Shown here: positions 54,610 through 63,347 of the stretch, piece by piece
Layout: every line of letters starts with the position of its first letter
Numbering within the stretch: the stretch's first letter is position 1
Origin: Variovorax sp. JS1663
GTDB lineage: Bacteria > Pseudomonadota > Gammaproteobacteria > Burkholderiales > Burkholderiaceae_C
Direction: 5' to 3'
Length of the DNA: 64,000 bases
NCBI RefSeq assembly: GCF_002157355.1
Contig: NZ_LYMK01000028.1
Span: 1-64,000, forward strand
Notes under the pieces: generated by a model
Seen by the model: the letters and a program-made list of their open reading frames with translations, nothing else
Database searches by the model: none
What the model was told of the DNA's origin: nothing
Made by a program: the position numbers and the translations under genes

Positions 54610-56133
54610 TCAAACTTCCACCGGCCTGCCGAGCCAGTCGACCACCTTCGGCGGCCACCTGGGCGGCTCGCATCCGCCGAGCGGTGCCTCGATGCCCTGG
54701 GAGACGCGGAACAGGCCGGCAGGGTCGTACTTCCGCTTGACGGCCAGCAGCGCCGGGAAAGCCTCGCCCCAGTAGCTGGCGCGGTAGTCCGGCGCATCGA
54801 GATCGGCGAAGTTCTGGTAGATGCCGCCGGTCCACCAGGGTGCGACGGACGCGCGCCAGCGCGCCAGGTAGGCCTGCATGCGCCGCTCGTCTCCCGCGCC
54901 GTCCCAGAAGCCGGTCACGTAGATGTTGAAGGCGGCCTGGCGATGGATGAAGGAGCTCTGCTCCAACGGGTAGTCGGCGATGGCACCGCCCCAGGCCGAC
55001 AGGGTCAGGGTCGAGGCTGGATTGGACAGGTCGGCATGATCGTCCACCAGCGCCTTCCATTGCGAAGGCGGCAGCTCGGAGACGAAGCGCGCCTGCCGGA
55101 GTACGGGCATGCGCTTCGTGCCCGACTGGGTGAAGGGCTGCTGGCCGGGAATGTCCGCCAAGGGCTTCAGCAGGGCCTGCATGTCGGCCTGGCTGCCGAA
55201 CCAGGTGCCCCAGACGAAGAGCCGCAGGATCTCCGGCGGGCCGCCGTTGGCCGCCGGCCAGCGGCGCAGGTCGGCCGACGCATTGAGTTCGGGTCCGCTG
55301 CCGTGCACGACGCGGTCCTGCAGCACCGTCAGGGCCTCGATGGCGCGGGCCCTGTCCGAGGCCTGGGCGATGGGCCAGGCAAAGGACCAGCCGTGGCTTT
55401 CGCGGGCTTGCTCCAGGCGGTAACGCACGGACAGCAGCACGCCGAAGTTGCCGCCGGTGCCGCCCCGCAGGGCCCACCAGAGATCGTGGTTGAGGTTCTC
55501 GCTGGCCTCGACAATGCGCCCGTCGGCCAGCATCACGCGAGCGCTCAGCACCCGGTCCGAGTTCATGCCGAGGCTGCGCGAGATCTCGCCGAAGCCACCG
55601 CCCTGCGCGTAGCCGGCCATGCCGACCGGCGCACCGCCCAGCGGCAGCAGCAGTTGGTGCGCGTCGAGCGCCTGCTGCAGCGCGCCGCAGGTGCAGCCGC
55701 TGCCGACCTCGGCTTCCAGGCATTGCGGATCGACCCGGATGCCGTTCAGCCCGGCCAGCAGGATCAGCAGGCCGTCGCCCTCTCCCAGCGAGGACTGGCC
55801 CGCGAAGGAATGCCCGCCGGCTCGCAAGCGAAACGGCACCTGGAAGCGCTGCACGCCTTCGAGGGAGGCCCGCACGTCCTGCTCCGATACGCACTGGACG
55901 ATGCCGCCGGGCCGCAGCGCGTCGAAGCGGGCGTTGTAGGTCTTGCGCAGCTTGCCGTAGTCGGCGTCGGCCGGTAGCACGAGGCGGCCGCCGCGCAGCT
56001 CACCCTGCAGGAATGCGACCAGCCCTTCCGGCAGCGCAGCGGTCGCGCGCAACGCCATCCGCTCGTCCGGGGCGACGAGCACGGCCGCATCCTCGCCTTC
56101 CCATGCGCTCACCTCGAACGGCCAGATGTACAT
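54610..56133 (-). CDS. BBE-like FAD-dependent oxidoreductase
   Basis: 507 residues. FAD-binding PCMH domain with RAGGHSFAGQSS (His108, the usual covalent 8-alpha histidyl site), GGGFGEISRSLGMNSDRVLSARVM and the BBE C-terminal NFADLDAPDYRASYWGEAFPAL that closes the flavin site. The cysteine that forms the second covalent bond in bicovalent members is not evident. Oxidises an unknown alcohol or carbohydrate; no signal peptide. The upstream gap carries a hairpin (56143-56163) next to the ribosome site. Confidence 0.88.
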   Translation of the reverse strand: MYIWPFEVSAWEGEDAAVLVAPDERMALRATAALPEGLVAFLQGELRGGRLVLPADADYGKLRKTYNARFDALRPGGIVQCVSEQDVRASLEGVQRFQVPFRLRAGGHSFAGQSSLGEGDGLLILLAGLNGIRVDPQCLEAEVGSGCTCGALQQALDAHQLLLPLGGAPVGMAGYAQGGGFGEISRSLGMNSDRVLSARVMLADGRIVEASENLNHDLWWALRGGTGGNFGVLLSVRYRLEQARESHGWSFAWPIAQASDRARAIEALTVLQDRVVHGSGPELNASADLRRWPAANGGPPEILRLFVWGTWFGSQADMQALLKPLADIPGQQPFTQSGTKRMPVLRQARFVSELPPSQWKALVDDHADLSNPASTLTLSAWGGAIADYPLEQSSFIHRQAAFNIYVTGFWDGAGDERRMQAYLARWRASVAPWWTGGIYQNFADLDAPDYRASYWGEAFPALLAVKRKYDPAGLFRVSQGIEAPLGGCEPPRWPPKVVDWLGRPVEV

Positions 56134-56142
56134 GACGTCCTC

Positions 56143-56163
56143 CGGGCGTGTCTACGACGCCCG
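56143..56163. promoter_or_regulatory. Inverted repeat in the oxidoreductase leader
   Basis: CGGGCGT (56143-56149) pairs with ACGCCCG (56157-56163) around a 7-nt loop, just upstream of the GGAGG site of the BBE-like gene. Could be an operator or a translational hairpin. Confidence 0.35.
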
Positions 56164-56232
56164 ACATCATGGCCGATCAGGGACCTCCCGTGTTGGGTCC
56201 CGCACCCCGCAAATGCGGGATGTCCTCTCCGC

Positions 56233-57750
56233 TCAGCCGGCGGCCACAGCGCGCAGCTTCTTGTCGCTCATGTACTTGGCCAGGCGCGGCAGCACCAGCA
56301 CCGCCAGCACGACCAGGAGCAGCACCAGCGACATCGGGCGCTGGAAGAACACGGCGGGGCTGCCCTCGCCGATCGACATCGCGTTGCGCAGCTGCGCCTC
56401 GGCCAGCGGGCCCAGGATCATGCCCACCACGACCGGTGCCGTGGGGAAGTCGAAGCGCCGCATGATCACGCCCAGCACGCCGATGGCGTAGAGCAGCACC
56501 AGGTCGAAGGAGCTCTGGCGCATGCCGTAGGCACCCACCGTGGCGAAGATCAGGATGCCGGCGTAGAGCTGCGGCTTCGGGATCTTGAGCAGCTTGACCC
56601 ACAAGCCCACCATCGGCAGGTTCAGCACCAGCAGCATGACGTTGCCGATGTAGAGCGAGGCGATCAGCGCCCACACCAGTGCGGCCGAGGTGGTGAAGAG
56701 CTGCGGCCCCGGCTGGATGCCGTAGTTCTGGAAGGCGCCCAGCAGGATGGCGGTGGTGTTGGAGGTCGGGATGCCCAGCGTGAGCAGCGGGATCAGCGCG
56801 GCGGTGACGGTGGCGTTGTTGGCGGCCTCCGGGCCGGCCACGCCCTCGATCGCGCCCTTGGTGCCGAACTCGGCGCGCTCGACCGGGTCCTTGACCAGCT
56901 TCTTCTCGGTCGCGTAGCTCAGGAAGGTCGGGATCTCGGTGCCGCCGGCCGGAATGCAGCCGAAGGGCGTGCCGATGGCCGTGCCGCGCAGCCAGGCCGG
57001 GATGGAGCGCTTCCAATCGCGCGCCGTCATGTGCACGCGGCTGAGCTTGTTCTGCGTCTCGACCACGCGGCCTTCGTACAGCACCGCGTAGAGCACTTCC
57101 GACACGGCGAACAGGCCGACCGCGACCAGCACGATCTCGATGCCGTCGAGCAGTTCGGAGATGCCGCCGGTGTAGCGGCCCTGGCCCGAGATCTGGTCCA
57201 GCCCGATGCAGCCGACCGCCAGGCCGATGAACAGCGCCGTCAGCCCCCGCAGCGTGCTCTTGCCGAGCACCGCGCTCACGGTGGTGAAGGCCAGCAGCAT
57301 CAGCAGGAAATATTCCGGCGGCCCCAGCTTGACCGCGAACTCGGCGACGAAGGGCGCGAAGAGCGTGACGATCACGGTGGCGATGCTGCCGGCGACGAAG
57401 GAGCCGATCGCCGCGGTGGCCAGCGCGGCGCCGGCGCGTCCGCTCTTGGCCATCTTGTTGCCCTCCATCGCCGTCACCATGCTGGCCGTTTCGCCGGGCG
57501 TGTTCAGCAGGATGGAGGTGGTGGAGCCGCCGTACATGGCGCCGTAGTAGATGCCCGAGAAGAAGATCATCGAGGCGGTGATGTCCACCTTGCCGGTGAT
57601 GGGCAGCAGCATCGCCACCGCCACCGCCGGCCCGATGCCGGGCAGCACGCCCACCGCCGTGCCCAGGGCGCAGCCCACCAGGCACCACATCAGGTTCGCG
57701 GGCGTGATCGCGGCCGCGAAGCCTTGCAACAATGCAGCGAAGATGTCCAT
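56233..57750 (-). CDS. tctA: Tripartite tricarboxylate transporter, large permease TctA
   Basis: 505 residues, about twelve membrane segments. The start [41 protein letters not shown] and [26 protein letters not shown] and [11 protein letters not shown] motifs are hallmarks of TctA. Main translocation subunit of the sodium-coupled tricarboxylate (citrate-type) transporter; 1 bp after tctB. Substrate is inferred from the family only. Confidence 0.95.
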   Translation of the reverse strand: MDIFAALLQGFAAAITPANLMWCLVGCALGTAVGVLPGIGPAVAVAMLLPITGKVDITASMIFFSGIYYGAMYGGSTTSILLNTPGETASMVTAMEGNKMAKSGRAGAALATAAIGSFVAGSIATVIVTLFAPFVAEFAVKLGPPEYFLLMLLAFTTVSAVLGKSTLRGLTALFIGLAVGCIGLDQISGQGRYTGGISELLDGIEIVLVAVGLFAVSEVLYAVLYEGRVVETQNKLSRVHMTARDWKRSIPAWLRGTAIGTPFGCIPAGGTEIPTFLSYATEKKLVKDPVERAEFGTKGAIEGVAGPEAANNATVTAALIPLLTLGIPTSNTTAILLGAFQNYGIQPGPQLFTTSAALVWALIASLYIGNVMLLVLNLPMVGLWVKLLKIPKPQLYAGILIFATVGAYGMRQSSFDLVLLYAIGVLGVIMRRFDFPTAPVVVGMILGPLAEAQLRNAMSIGEGSPAVFFQRPMSLVLLLVVLAVLVLPRLAKYMSDKKLRAVAAG

Positions 57751-57751
57751 G

Positions 57752-58309
57752 TCAGATCCAGCCCGTTGCGGTGAGGCCTGGCAGGTTGATGGCCAGGAAC
57801 TTGGTGAACATCCAGTAAACGGGCGCCGAAATCAGCAGGCCTGTGACGATGTCGATGACCCAGGTGCGCGGCGAATTGACGCCGGCCTGCCCCTTCGAGC
57901 GCCGCAGGCCCTGCACCGCAAGCAGGTAGCACAGCGTGCAGCTGAGGATGAAGCCGATGATGGTGATCAGCCCCGCGTTGAGCAGCAGCCCGGCCGAGAC
58001 CCAGGCGAAGCCGCTCCAGTAGCAGGGCTCGCTCTCGGAGGCGTCCATCTCGCGAAAGCCGCCGGTGCGGGATTCCCAGATGATCCAGGCGCCGCAGATG
58101 GTCAGCGCGACGGAGACCAGCCAGGGCAGGAAGTTGGGGCCGACGCCGCTGTAGCCGGCCTCGGAGGAGATGCCGGTCGCACCCCAGGCCAGCGCGACCC
58201 CGGTGAGCAGCACGCCGACGCCCACCAGCGTCTGCGGCCAGACCGCGGCCTTCGGCGGCTCGGGATCGAGCTGCGCAAACCCACTCTGCGTGGGGTCGAT
58301 GTTGGACAT
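57752..58309 (-). CDS. tctB: Tripartite tricarboxylate transporter, small permease TctB
   Basis: 185 residues, four membrane segments (VLLTGVALAWGATGI, FLPWLVSVALTICGAWIIWES, SGFAWVSAGLLLNAGLITIIGFILSCTLCYLLAV and PVYWMFTKFLAINLP). Position between tctC and tctA and the size identify TctB. Confidence 0.9.
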   Translation of the reverse strand: MSNIDPTQSGFAQLDPEPPKAAVWPQTLVGVGVLLTGVALAWGATGISSEAGYSGVGPNFLPWLVSVALTICGAWIIWESRTGGFREMDASESEPCYWSGFAWVSAGLLLNAGLITIIGFILSCTLCYLLAVQGLRRSKGQAGVNSPRTWVIDIVTGLLISAPVYWMFTKFLAINLPGLTATGWI

Positions 58310-58391
58310 TGTTCTGGACCTCGCGTGTGAACGGGAAGGAATGGCGCGCGCCGCATCCCGGCGCGCCGCCGCCTGGGCACGCTGGCCCCGA

Positions 58392-59351
58392 TCAGACCAT
58401 GCCGGACTTGTGCATGGTCGCGCGCAGGCTCGCGAACTCCTCGTCGACGAACTTGGAGAAGGCGTCGCCCGACAGCACGGCGGGGGTCCAGTCGTTCTTC
58501 TTCATGGCCTCGCCCCAGGCGGGGGTCTTGAGCGCGGCCAGGATCAGGTCGATCAGGGCCTTGCGCTGCTCGGGCGTGATGCCGGGCGCGCCGTACACGC
58601 CGCGCCAGTTGCCGATCTCGACATCGATCTTCTGCTCCTTCAGCGTGGGCACGTCGATGCCGGGCAGGCGCTGGGCCGAGGTGACGGCGATGGCCTTCAT
58701 CTTGCCGGTCTTGATGTACTCGGCGAATTCGCTGTAGCCGCTGCCGCCGACCGTGACGTTGCCGCCCAGGATGGCGGCCGTCGCCTCGCCGCCTCCGCGG
58801 AAGGCCACGTAGTTGATCTTGGAGGGATCGACACCGACCTTCTGCGCGATCATCGCCGCGGCGATGTGCTCGGTGGAGCCGCGCGAGCCGCCGCCCCACT
58901 TGACGCTGCCCGGGTCCTTCTTGAGCTGTTCGACCACGTCGGCCATGGACTTGAGCGGCGAGTTGGCGGGCAGCACGAAGACGTTGTATTCGCTGGTCAG
59001 GCGCGCCAGCGGCGTGGCCTTGGACAGGTCCACCGGCGGCTTGCCGGTGATGATGCCGCCGACCATCACGGCGCCCATCACCATCATCGCGTTGGGGTCG
59101 CCCTTGGAGCCGTTGACGAACTGCGCCAGGCCCAGCGCACCGGCGGCGCCGCCCTTGTTGTCGTAGGTGACGGTGTCGGCGAGCTTGCCGTCGGTCATGG
59201 CCTTGCCCAGCGCCCGCCCGGTGGTGTCCCAGCCGCCGCCCGGGTTGGCCGGGATCATCATCTTGACGTTGGGAGCGGCCCAGGCCGACAGCGGCAGGGC
59301 ACCGGTGGCGGCCAGCGCGGCCATGGACTTCAGAAAGGTATCTCGACGCAT
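58392..59351 (-). CDS. tctC: Tricarboxylate-binding receptor TctC
   Basis: 319 residues. Signal MRRDTFLKSMAALAATGALPLSAWAA, then MIPANPGGGWDTTGRALGKAM, typical of true TctC proteins (PANPGGGWD) as opposed to generic Bug proteins. First gene of tctCBA. ATG 59351 has AAAGGAG. Divergent from tctD; the 104-bp gap (59352-59455) must hold the control region. Confidence 0.94.
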   Translation of the reverse strand: MRRDTFLKSMAALAATGALPLSAWAAPNVKMMIPANPGGGWDTTGRALGKAMTDGKLADTVTYDNKGGAAGALGLAQFVNGSKGDPNAMMVMGAVMVGGIITGKPPVDLSKATPLARLTSEYNVFVLPANSPLKSMADVVEQLKKDPGSVKWGGGSRGSTEHIAAAMIAQKVGVDPSKINYVAFRGGGEATAAILGGNVTVGGSGYSEFAEYIKTGKMKAIAVTSAQRLPGIDVPTLKEQKIDVEIGNWRGVYGAPGITPEQRKALIDLILAALKTPAWGEAMKKNDWTPAVLSGDAFSKFVDEEFASLRATMHKSGMV

Positions 59352-59455
59352 GCGTGTCTCCTTTGGGGATCTTGAAAGCGGAACGCCGCTATGATGCGCC
59401 CCCCCGCTGTCAGTTGGCTGTCCGGCACACTGGGGTAAACACCGAAATTCCGGCG

Positions 59456-60136
59456 ATGAGGCTGCTGCTAGTCGAAGACGATCCGTCCATGCAAACCACC
59501 CTGCAGCGAACGCTGGGCCGCCGCATGATCGACGTGCGCCTGTGCGGCGACGGCGCGCAGGCACTCGCGCAGTGGCGAGCCCTCGAGCCCGACGTGGTGG
59601 CACTCGACCTGAGCCTGCCGAACGTGGACGGCCTGCAGGTTCTGGCCCGCGCGCGCGCCGAAGGCCTGCGCACGCCGGTGCTGCTGCTGACCGCGCGGGG
59701 CACGGTCGGCGATCGCGTGGTCGGCCTCAACACCGGGGCTGACGACTACCTGCCCAAGCCCTTCGACCTCGACGAGCTGGAGGCGCGCATCCGCGCGCTG
59801 CACAGGCGCAACCAGAGTACGGCGCCGGAGTCGGCGAACAGTCCGCAGCAGGTCGGTGGCCTGCGCTGCGAGCCCGACAGCGGCGCGATCTACCACCGCA
59901 CCGAGGTCCTGGAGCTCACTCCGCGCGAACTCGCGCTGCTGAAGGCGCTGATGGTGAAGCCCGGTCACGCGGTGGCCAAGGAACGCCTGTTCGAGCTGGT
60001 CTTTCCCGGCGAGGGCGACGTGCAGTACGAGGCGATCGAAGTGGTGGTGTATCGCCTCCGCAAGAAGCTCGCCGGCACCGGCGCGGCGCTGATGACGCTG
60101 CGCGGCCTGGGCTACCTGCTGCGCGAAGAGACATGA
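59456..60136 (+). CDS. tctD: Response regulator TctD (OmpR/PhoB family)
   Basis: 226 residues: receiver domain with phosphoacceptor Asp51 in VALDLSLPNVDG, Lys in YLPKPFDLDEL, and a winged-helix output domain (LTPRELALLKALM... RLRKKLAGTG). ATG 59456 begins MRLLLVEDDPSMQ; an upstream ATG at 59354 would overlap the divergent promoter. Divergent from tctCBA, which it is expected to activate. Confidence 0.93.
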   Translation: MRLLLVEDDPSMQTTLQRTLGRRMIDVRLCGDGAQALAQWRALEPDVVALDLSLPNVDGLQVLARARAEGLRTPVLLLTARGTVGDRVVGLNTGADDYLPKPFDLDELEARIRALHRRNQSTAPESANSPQQVGGLRCEPDSGAIYHRTEVLELTPRELALLKALMVKPGHAVAKERLFELVFPGEGDVQYEAIEVVVYRLRKKLAGTGAALMTLRGLGYLLREET

Positions 60137-60188
60137 GCCGCAGGGCCGTTCCGAAGGCGAACGCCGCAGCCGCAGGCGAAGGTCTCCA

Positions 60189-61604
60189 ATGATCCGCGCC
60201 GCCTCGCTGCGCGCCAGGCTGCTGGTCGGCATCCTGGCGCCGGTCGCGCTGTTCATCGTGATCAACAGCGTGAGCCTCTATCGCCAGAGCCTGGCGGCCG
60301 CGACCACCGCCTACGACCGCACCCTGCTGGCCTCTGCCAAGACCATCGGCGAGCAACTCGACGTGGAGGGCTACGACGAACTGGCATCGCTGCGCGCGAT
60401 CGTTCCCTACTCCGCGCTGGAGGCCTTCGAGGCCGACAACAAGAGCCGCATGTACTACCGCGTCTCGGCCCTCGATGGCGAGATGATCTCGGGCTTCGCC
60501 GAGCTGCCCTTCTGGCGTGGCCGGCTGCCTGATCGGCCACCCTATTCGGCACTGGTCGACTTCTACGACGCACGCTTTCGCGAGCAGCCGGTGCGCGTGG
60601 CCGTGCTGCTGCAGCCAGTGGCCAGTGCGCGCGGGCGCGGCATGGCGGTGGTGCAGGTGGCCGAGACGCTGGAGCTGCGCGAGACGCTGGTGCGCAAGCT
60701 GCTCGTCGACATGCTCTGGCGGCAGCTGGTGTTGCTGGGCGTGATCGCCGGCGTCACGGTGTTCGTGGTGCAGCGGGCCACCCAGCCGGTGCGGCGGCTG
60801 GGCGCGCTGATCGAGGGGCGCGCGGCCGATGACCTCTCCCCCATCGACGCGCCGGACGCACCGCGCGAGCTGCGCCCGCTGGTCGACGCCACCACCAACG
60901 TCATGGGCCGGCTGCAGCGCCTGCTGGACCACCAGAAGCGCTTCGTGCGCGACACCGCGCACCAGCTGCGCACGCCGCTGGCGGTGCTCAAGGCACAGGT
61001 GCAGTCGGCGCGCCGGGGCGACATGCCGAACGAAGAAGCGCTCACCGAGATCAGCGCCACGGTGGAGCGCGCCACCACGCTGGCCAATCAGATGCTGTCG
61101 CTGGCCAAGGTCGAGCAGTTGCGCCAGCAGCCCGAATCGCAGACGCTGGACCTGGGCGAGACGGTGCGCCGCATCGCGCTGGACCTCTCGCCGCTGATGG
61201 CCGACAAGGCGCTGGACGTGGAACTCTCGGTCGCCGCCGCGCCGGTGCTGGTGCGCGCGCACCACTGGATGCTGCAGGAGCTGGCGCGCAACCTGCTGCA
61301 CAACGCGATCAAGCACAGCCCCCCGGGCGGCGCGCTGGCAGTGCGGGTGCAGGCGGAAGAGGGGCAGGCCCTCTTCGTCGTCAGCGACGAGGGCACCGGC
61401 ATCTCCGAGGAGCTGCGGCAGCGCCTGTTCGCCCCCTTCGCCGCAGGCGATCCGGGCAGCGGCTCCGGCCTGGGCCTGGCCATCTGCCGCGAGATCGTGC
61501 TCGCGCTGGACGGGCGCATCGCGCTCGACAACCGGGATGCCAGCGGATGCCGGCAAGGACTCGATGCCGTGGTGCATCTGCCGCTGGCGAACGACAATCG
61601 CTGA
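60189..61604 (+). CDS. tctE: Sensor histidine kinase TctE
   Basis: 471 residues. TM1 (LLVGILAPVALFIVINSVSL), periplasmic 2CSK-type sensor about 35-165, TM2 (LVLLGVIAGVTVFVV), HAMP, dimerisation box VRDTAHQLRTPL with phospho-His258 and ATPase motifs (NLLHNAIKHSPP N box, SDEGTGI, GSGLGLAI). Partner of TctD, sensing tricarboxylates in the periplasm. Confidence 0.94.
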   Translation: MIRAASLRARLLVGILAPVALFIVINSVSLYRQSLAAATTAYDRTLLASAKTIGEQLDVEGYDELASLRAIVPYSALEAFEADNKSRMYYRVSALDGEMISGFAELPFWRGRLPDRPPYSALVDFYDARFREQPVRVAVLLQPVASARGRGMAVVQVAETLELRETLVRKLLVDMLWRQLVLLGVIAGVTVFVVQRATQPVRRLGALIEGRAADDLSPIDAPDAPRELRPLVDATTNVMGRLQRLLDHQKRFVRDTAHQLRTPLAVLKAQVQSARRGDMPNEEALTEISATVERATTLANQMLSLAKVEQLRQQPESQTLDLGETVRRIALDLSPLMADKALDVELSVAAAPVLVRAHHWMLQELARNLLHNAIKHSPPGGALAVRVQAEEGQALFVVSDEGTGISEELRQRLFAPFAAGDPGSGSGLGLAICREIVLALDGRIALDNRDASGCRQGLDAVVHLPLANDNR

Positions 61605-61622
61605 ACGACCGAAACAGCCCCC

Positions 61623-62054
61623 ATGGACCGACTGCGCATCGACAAATGGCTCTGGGCCGCGCGCTTCTTCAAGACACGCACGCTGGCCGCGGAGGAGATC
61701 GGCAAGAACCGCATCCAGATCAACGGCGAGGTGGCCAAGGCCTCGCGCGAGCTGAAGGTGGGCGACCAGGTGGCGATCCGGCTCGGCGGCGGGCTGGAGC
61801 GCATCGTGCGCGTGCGCGGCCTGAGCGCCCAGCGCGGGCCGGCGCCGGTGGCGCAGCAGCTCTACGAAGAGACGCCCGAGAGCCTGGCCGCACAGGCGGC
61901 CGCGCGCGAGCAGCGGCGCATGGGCAGCGAGCCGGCGCTGAGCATCGAGCAGGGCCGGCCCACCAAGCGCGACCGCCGCGATCTGGACCAGGCCCGGCGC
62001 TCCGACTGGGGCGACCGCTGGAGCGCATCGCTCGACGATTCCGACGACAGCTGA
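61623..62054 (+). CDS. S4-domain RNA-binding protein (Hsp15-like)
   Basis: 143 residues. MDRLRIDKWLWAARFFKTRTLAAEEI is the S4 domain signature of Hsp15/HslR, which binds nascent-chain-blocked 50S subunits; the C-terminal basic-acidic tail is disordered. 18 bp after tctE but functionally unrelated. Confidence 0.88.
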   Translation: MDRLRIDKWLWAARFFKTRTLAAEEIGKNRIQINGEVAKASRELKVGDQVAIRLGGGLERIVRVRGLSAQRGPAPVAQQLYEETPESLAAQAAAREQRRMGSEPALSIEQGRPTKRDRRDLDQARRSDWGDRWSASLDDSDDS

Positions 62055-62100
62055 ACATCGCGTACCCTCCCGCTGTTTCCATCAGCAGGAGTCTCCGCGA

Positions 62101-62907
62101 ATGCCCAGCTTCAAGAAGTACCGCGTCGGCAGCAAGTTCATGCTGGCGGACATCGATCCCGGCGAATCCCCCTTCCTCGAAGGCGACGAGGCGGCACAGC
62201 GCGCGCAGCTGGACCGGCTGGCCGAGGAGCTCGACGAACTGCAGAACCTGCTGCACGCCGTGGGCCAGCGCAAGCTGCTGCTGGTGCTGCAGGGCATGGA
62301 CACCAGCGGCAAGGACGGCACCATCCGCTGGGTGTTCTCGCGTACCTCGCCGCTGGGCGTGCGGGTCACGGCTTTCAAGGCGCCGAACGAGAACGAGCTC
62401 GCCCACGACTATCTCTGGCGCTGCCATGCGGCAGTGCCGCGCAACGGCGAGATCATGGTGTGGAACCGCAGCCACTACGAGGACGTGCTGGTGCCCTGGG
62501 TCGAGGGCTGGATCGACAAGGCCGAGGTGCAGCGCCGCTACGCGCAGATCCAGGACTTCGAGCGCCTGCTGGTCGAGACGGGGACGGTCGTCGTCAAGTG
62601 CATGCTCCACATCAGCAAGAAGGAGCAGCGCGAGCGGCTGCAGGCGCGCATCGACGAGCCCGACAAGCGCTGGAAGTTCCAGATCGACGACCTCAAGGCC
62701 CGCGAGAAGTGGGACGCGTACCAGCGTGCCTACGAGCAGGCCCTGCGCAGCACCTCTAGCAGCCATGCGCCGTGGCATGTGATCCCGGCCGACAGCAAGC
62801 GCCATCGCAACCTGATGATCGCGCAACTGCTGGTCAGGACGCTGCGCGACATGAAGCTGGCGGTGCCGCCAGCCGATCCGGCGCTGGAAGGGCTGGTCGT
62901 GAAGTAG
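62101..62907 (+). CDS. Polyphosphate kinase 2 family protein
   Basis: 268 residues. Walker A LQGMDTSGKDGTIRWVFS, APNENELAHDYLWRCHAAVPRNGE, WNRSHYEDVL and KRHRNLMIAQLL are hallmarks of PPK2 (polyphosphate:AMP/ADP phosphotransferase type). The single-domain form uses polyphosphate to phosphorylate nucleoside mono- or diphosphates. Which class cannot be fixed here. Confidence 0.92.
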   Translation: MPSFKKYRVGSKFMLADIDPGESPFLEGDEAAQRAQLDRLAEELDELQNLLHAVGQRKLLLVLQGMDTSGKDGTIRWVFSRTSPLGVRVTAFKAPNENELAHDYLWRCHAAVPRNGEIMVWNRSHYEDVLVPWVEGWIDKAEVQRRYAQIQDFERLLVETGTVVVKCMLHISKKEQRERLQARIDEPDKRWKFQIDDLKAREKWDAYQRAYEQALRSTSSSHAPWHVIPADSKRHRNLMIAQLLVRTLRDMKLAVPPADPALEGLVVK

Positions 62908-63028
62908 AACCTGGCCGTCCGCTCGACCTTCGTCTGTCCTCCATATGGCGTATTGAGGGTCCTGGGAGCCGGTGGGAGACTTTGCTCCACGCGAACCGAA
63001 CCGTCTCCTCTCCCCCGAAGGAACCATC

Positions 63029-63205
63029 ATGGACGTCTTGACCCTCTCCGAGCTGATGACCGGCCTGCTTTCGGTGATCGGCACAGGCCTCCTGTTGATG
63101 CTGGCCACCAGCCGGGCTCCGAAGGCGCTGCACGACGAGATCGCACTGCGCGTGGAGCGCTCGATCGCCGCGATCGACGCCTGCGAGGACCGGCGCCCTC
63201 GCTGA
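63029..63205 (+). CDS. Small single-span membrane protein
   Basis: 58 residues: MDVLTLSELMTGLLSVIGTG then LLLMLATS forms one hydrophobic span, followed by a short soluble tail. ATG 63029 has AAGGAACC upstream. Not recognised; a real small gene by its ribosome site and position, but unproven. Confidence 0.45.
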   Translation: MDVLTLSELMTGLLSVIGTGLLLMLATSRAPKALHDEIALRVERSIAAIDACEDRRPR

Positions 63206-63347
63206 TCCCTGCGGCGGGCCGTCGGAGCCCGGCCTTGTCCGACGGCGATGCAGCGGCGATGGCGATATCCTGCGTCAGTGCGCCCTTTCCCCCGAAATTT
63301 CCCCATCCACAGACGCGTGCCCGGCACGCGCCGGTGCGCCCTTTCCC

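Noticed and set aside
56196-56225. Short repeats GGGACC...GGTCCC and CCCGC-AAAT-GCGGG before the oxidoreductase gene as terminator
   Set aside because: Stems are short and no T-run follows on either strand.
60137-60188. GC-rich gap between tctD and tctE as a possible REP element
   Set aside because: It has GCCGCAG direct repeats but no clear palindrome; probably just a leader with GAAGG ribosome site.
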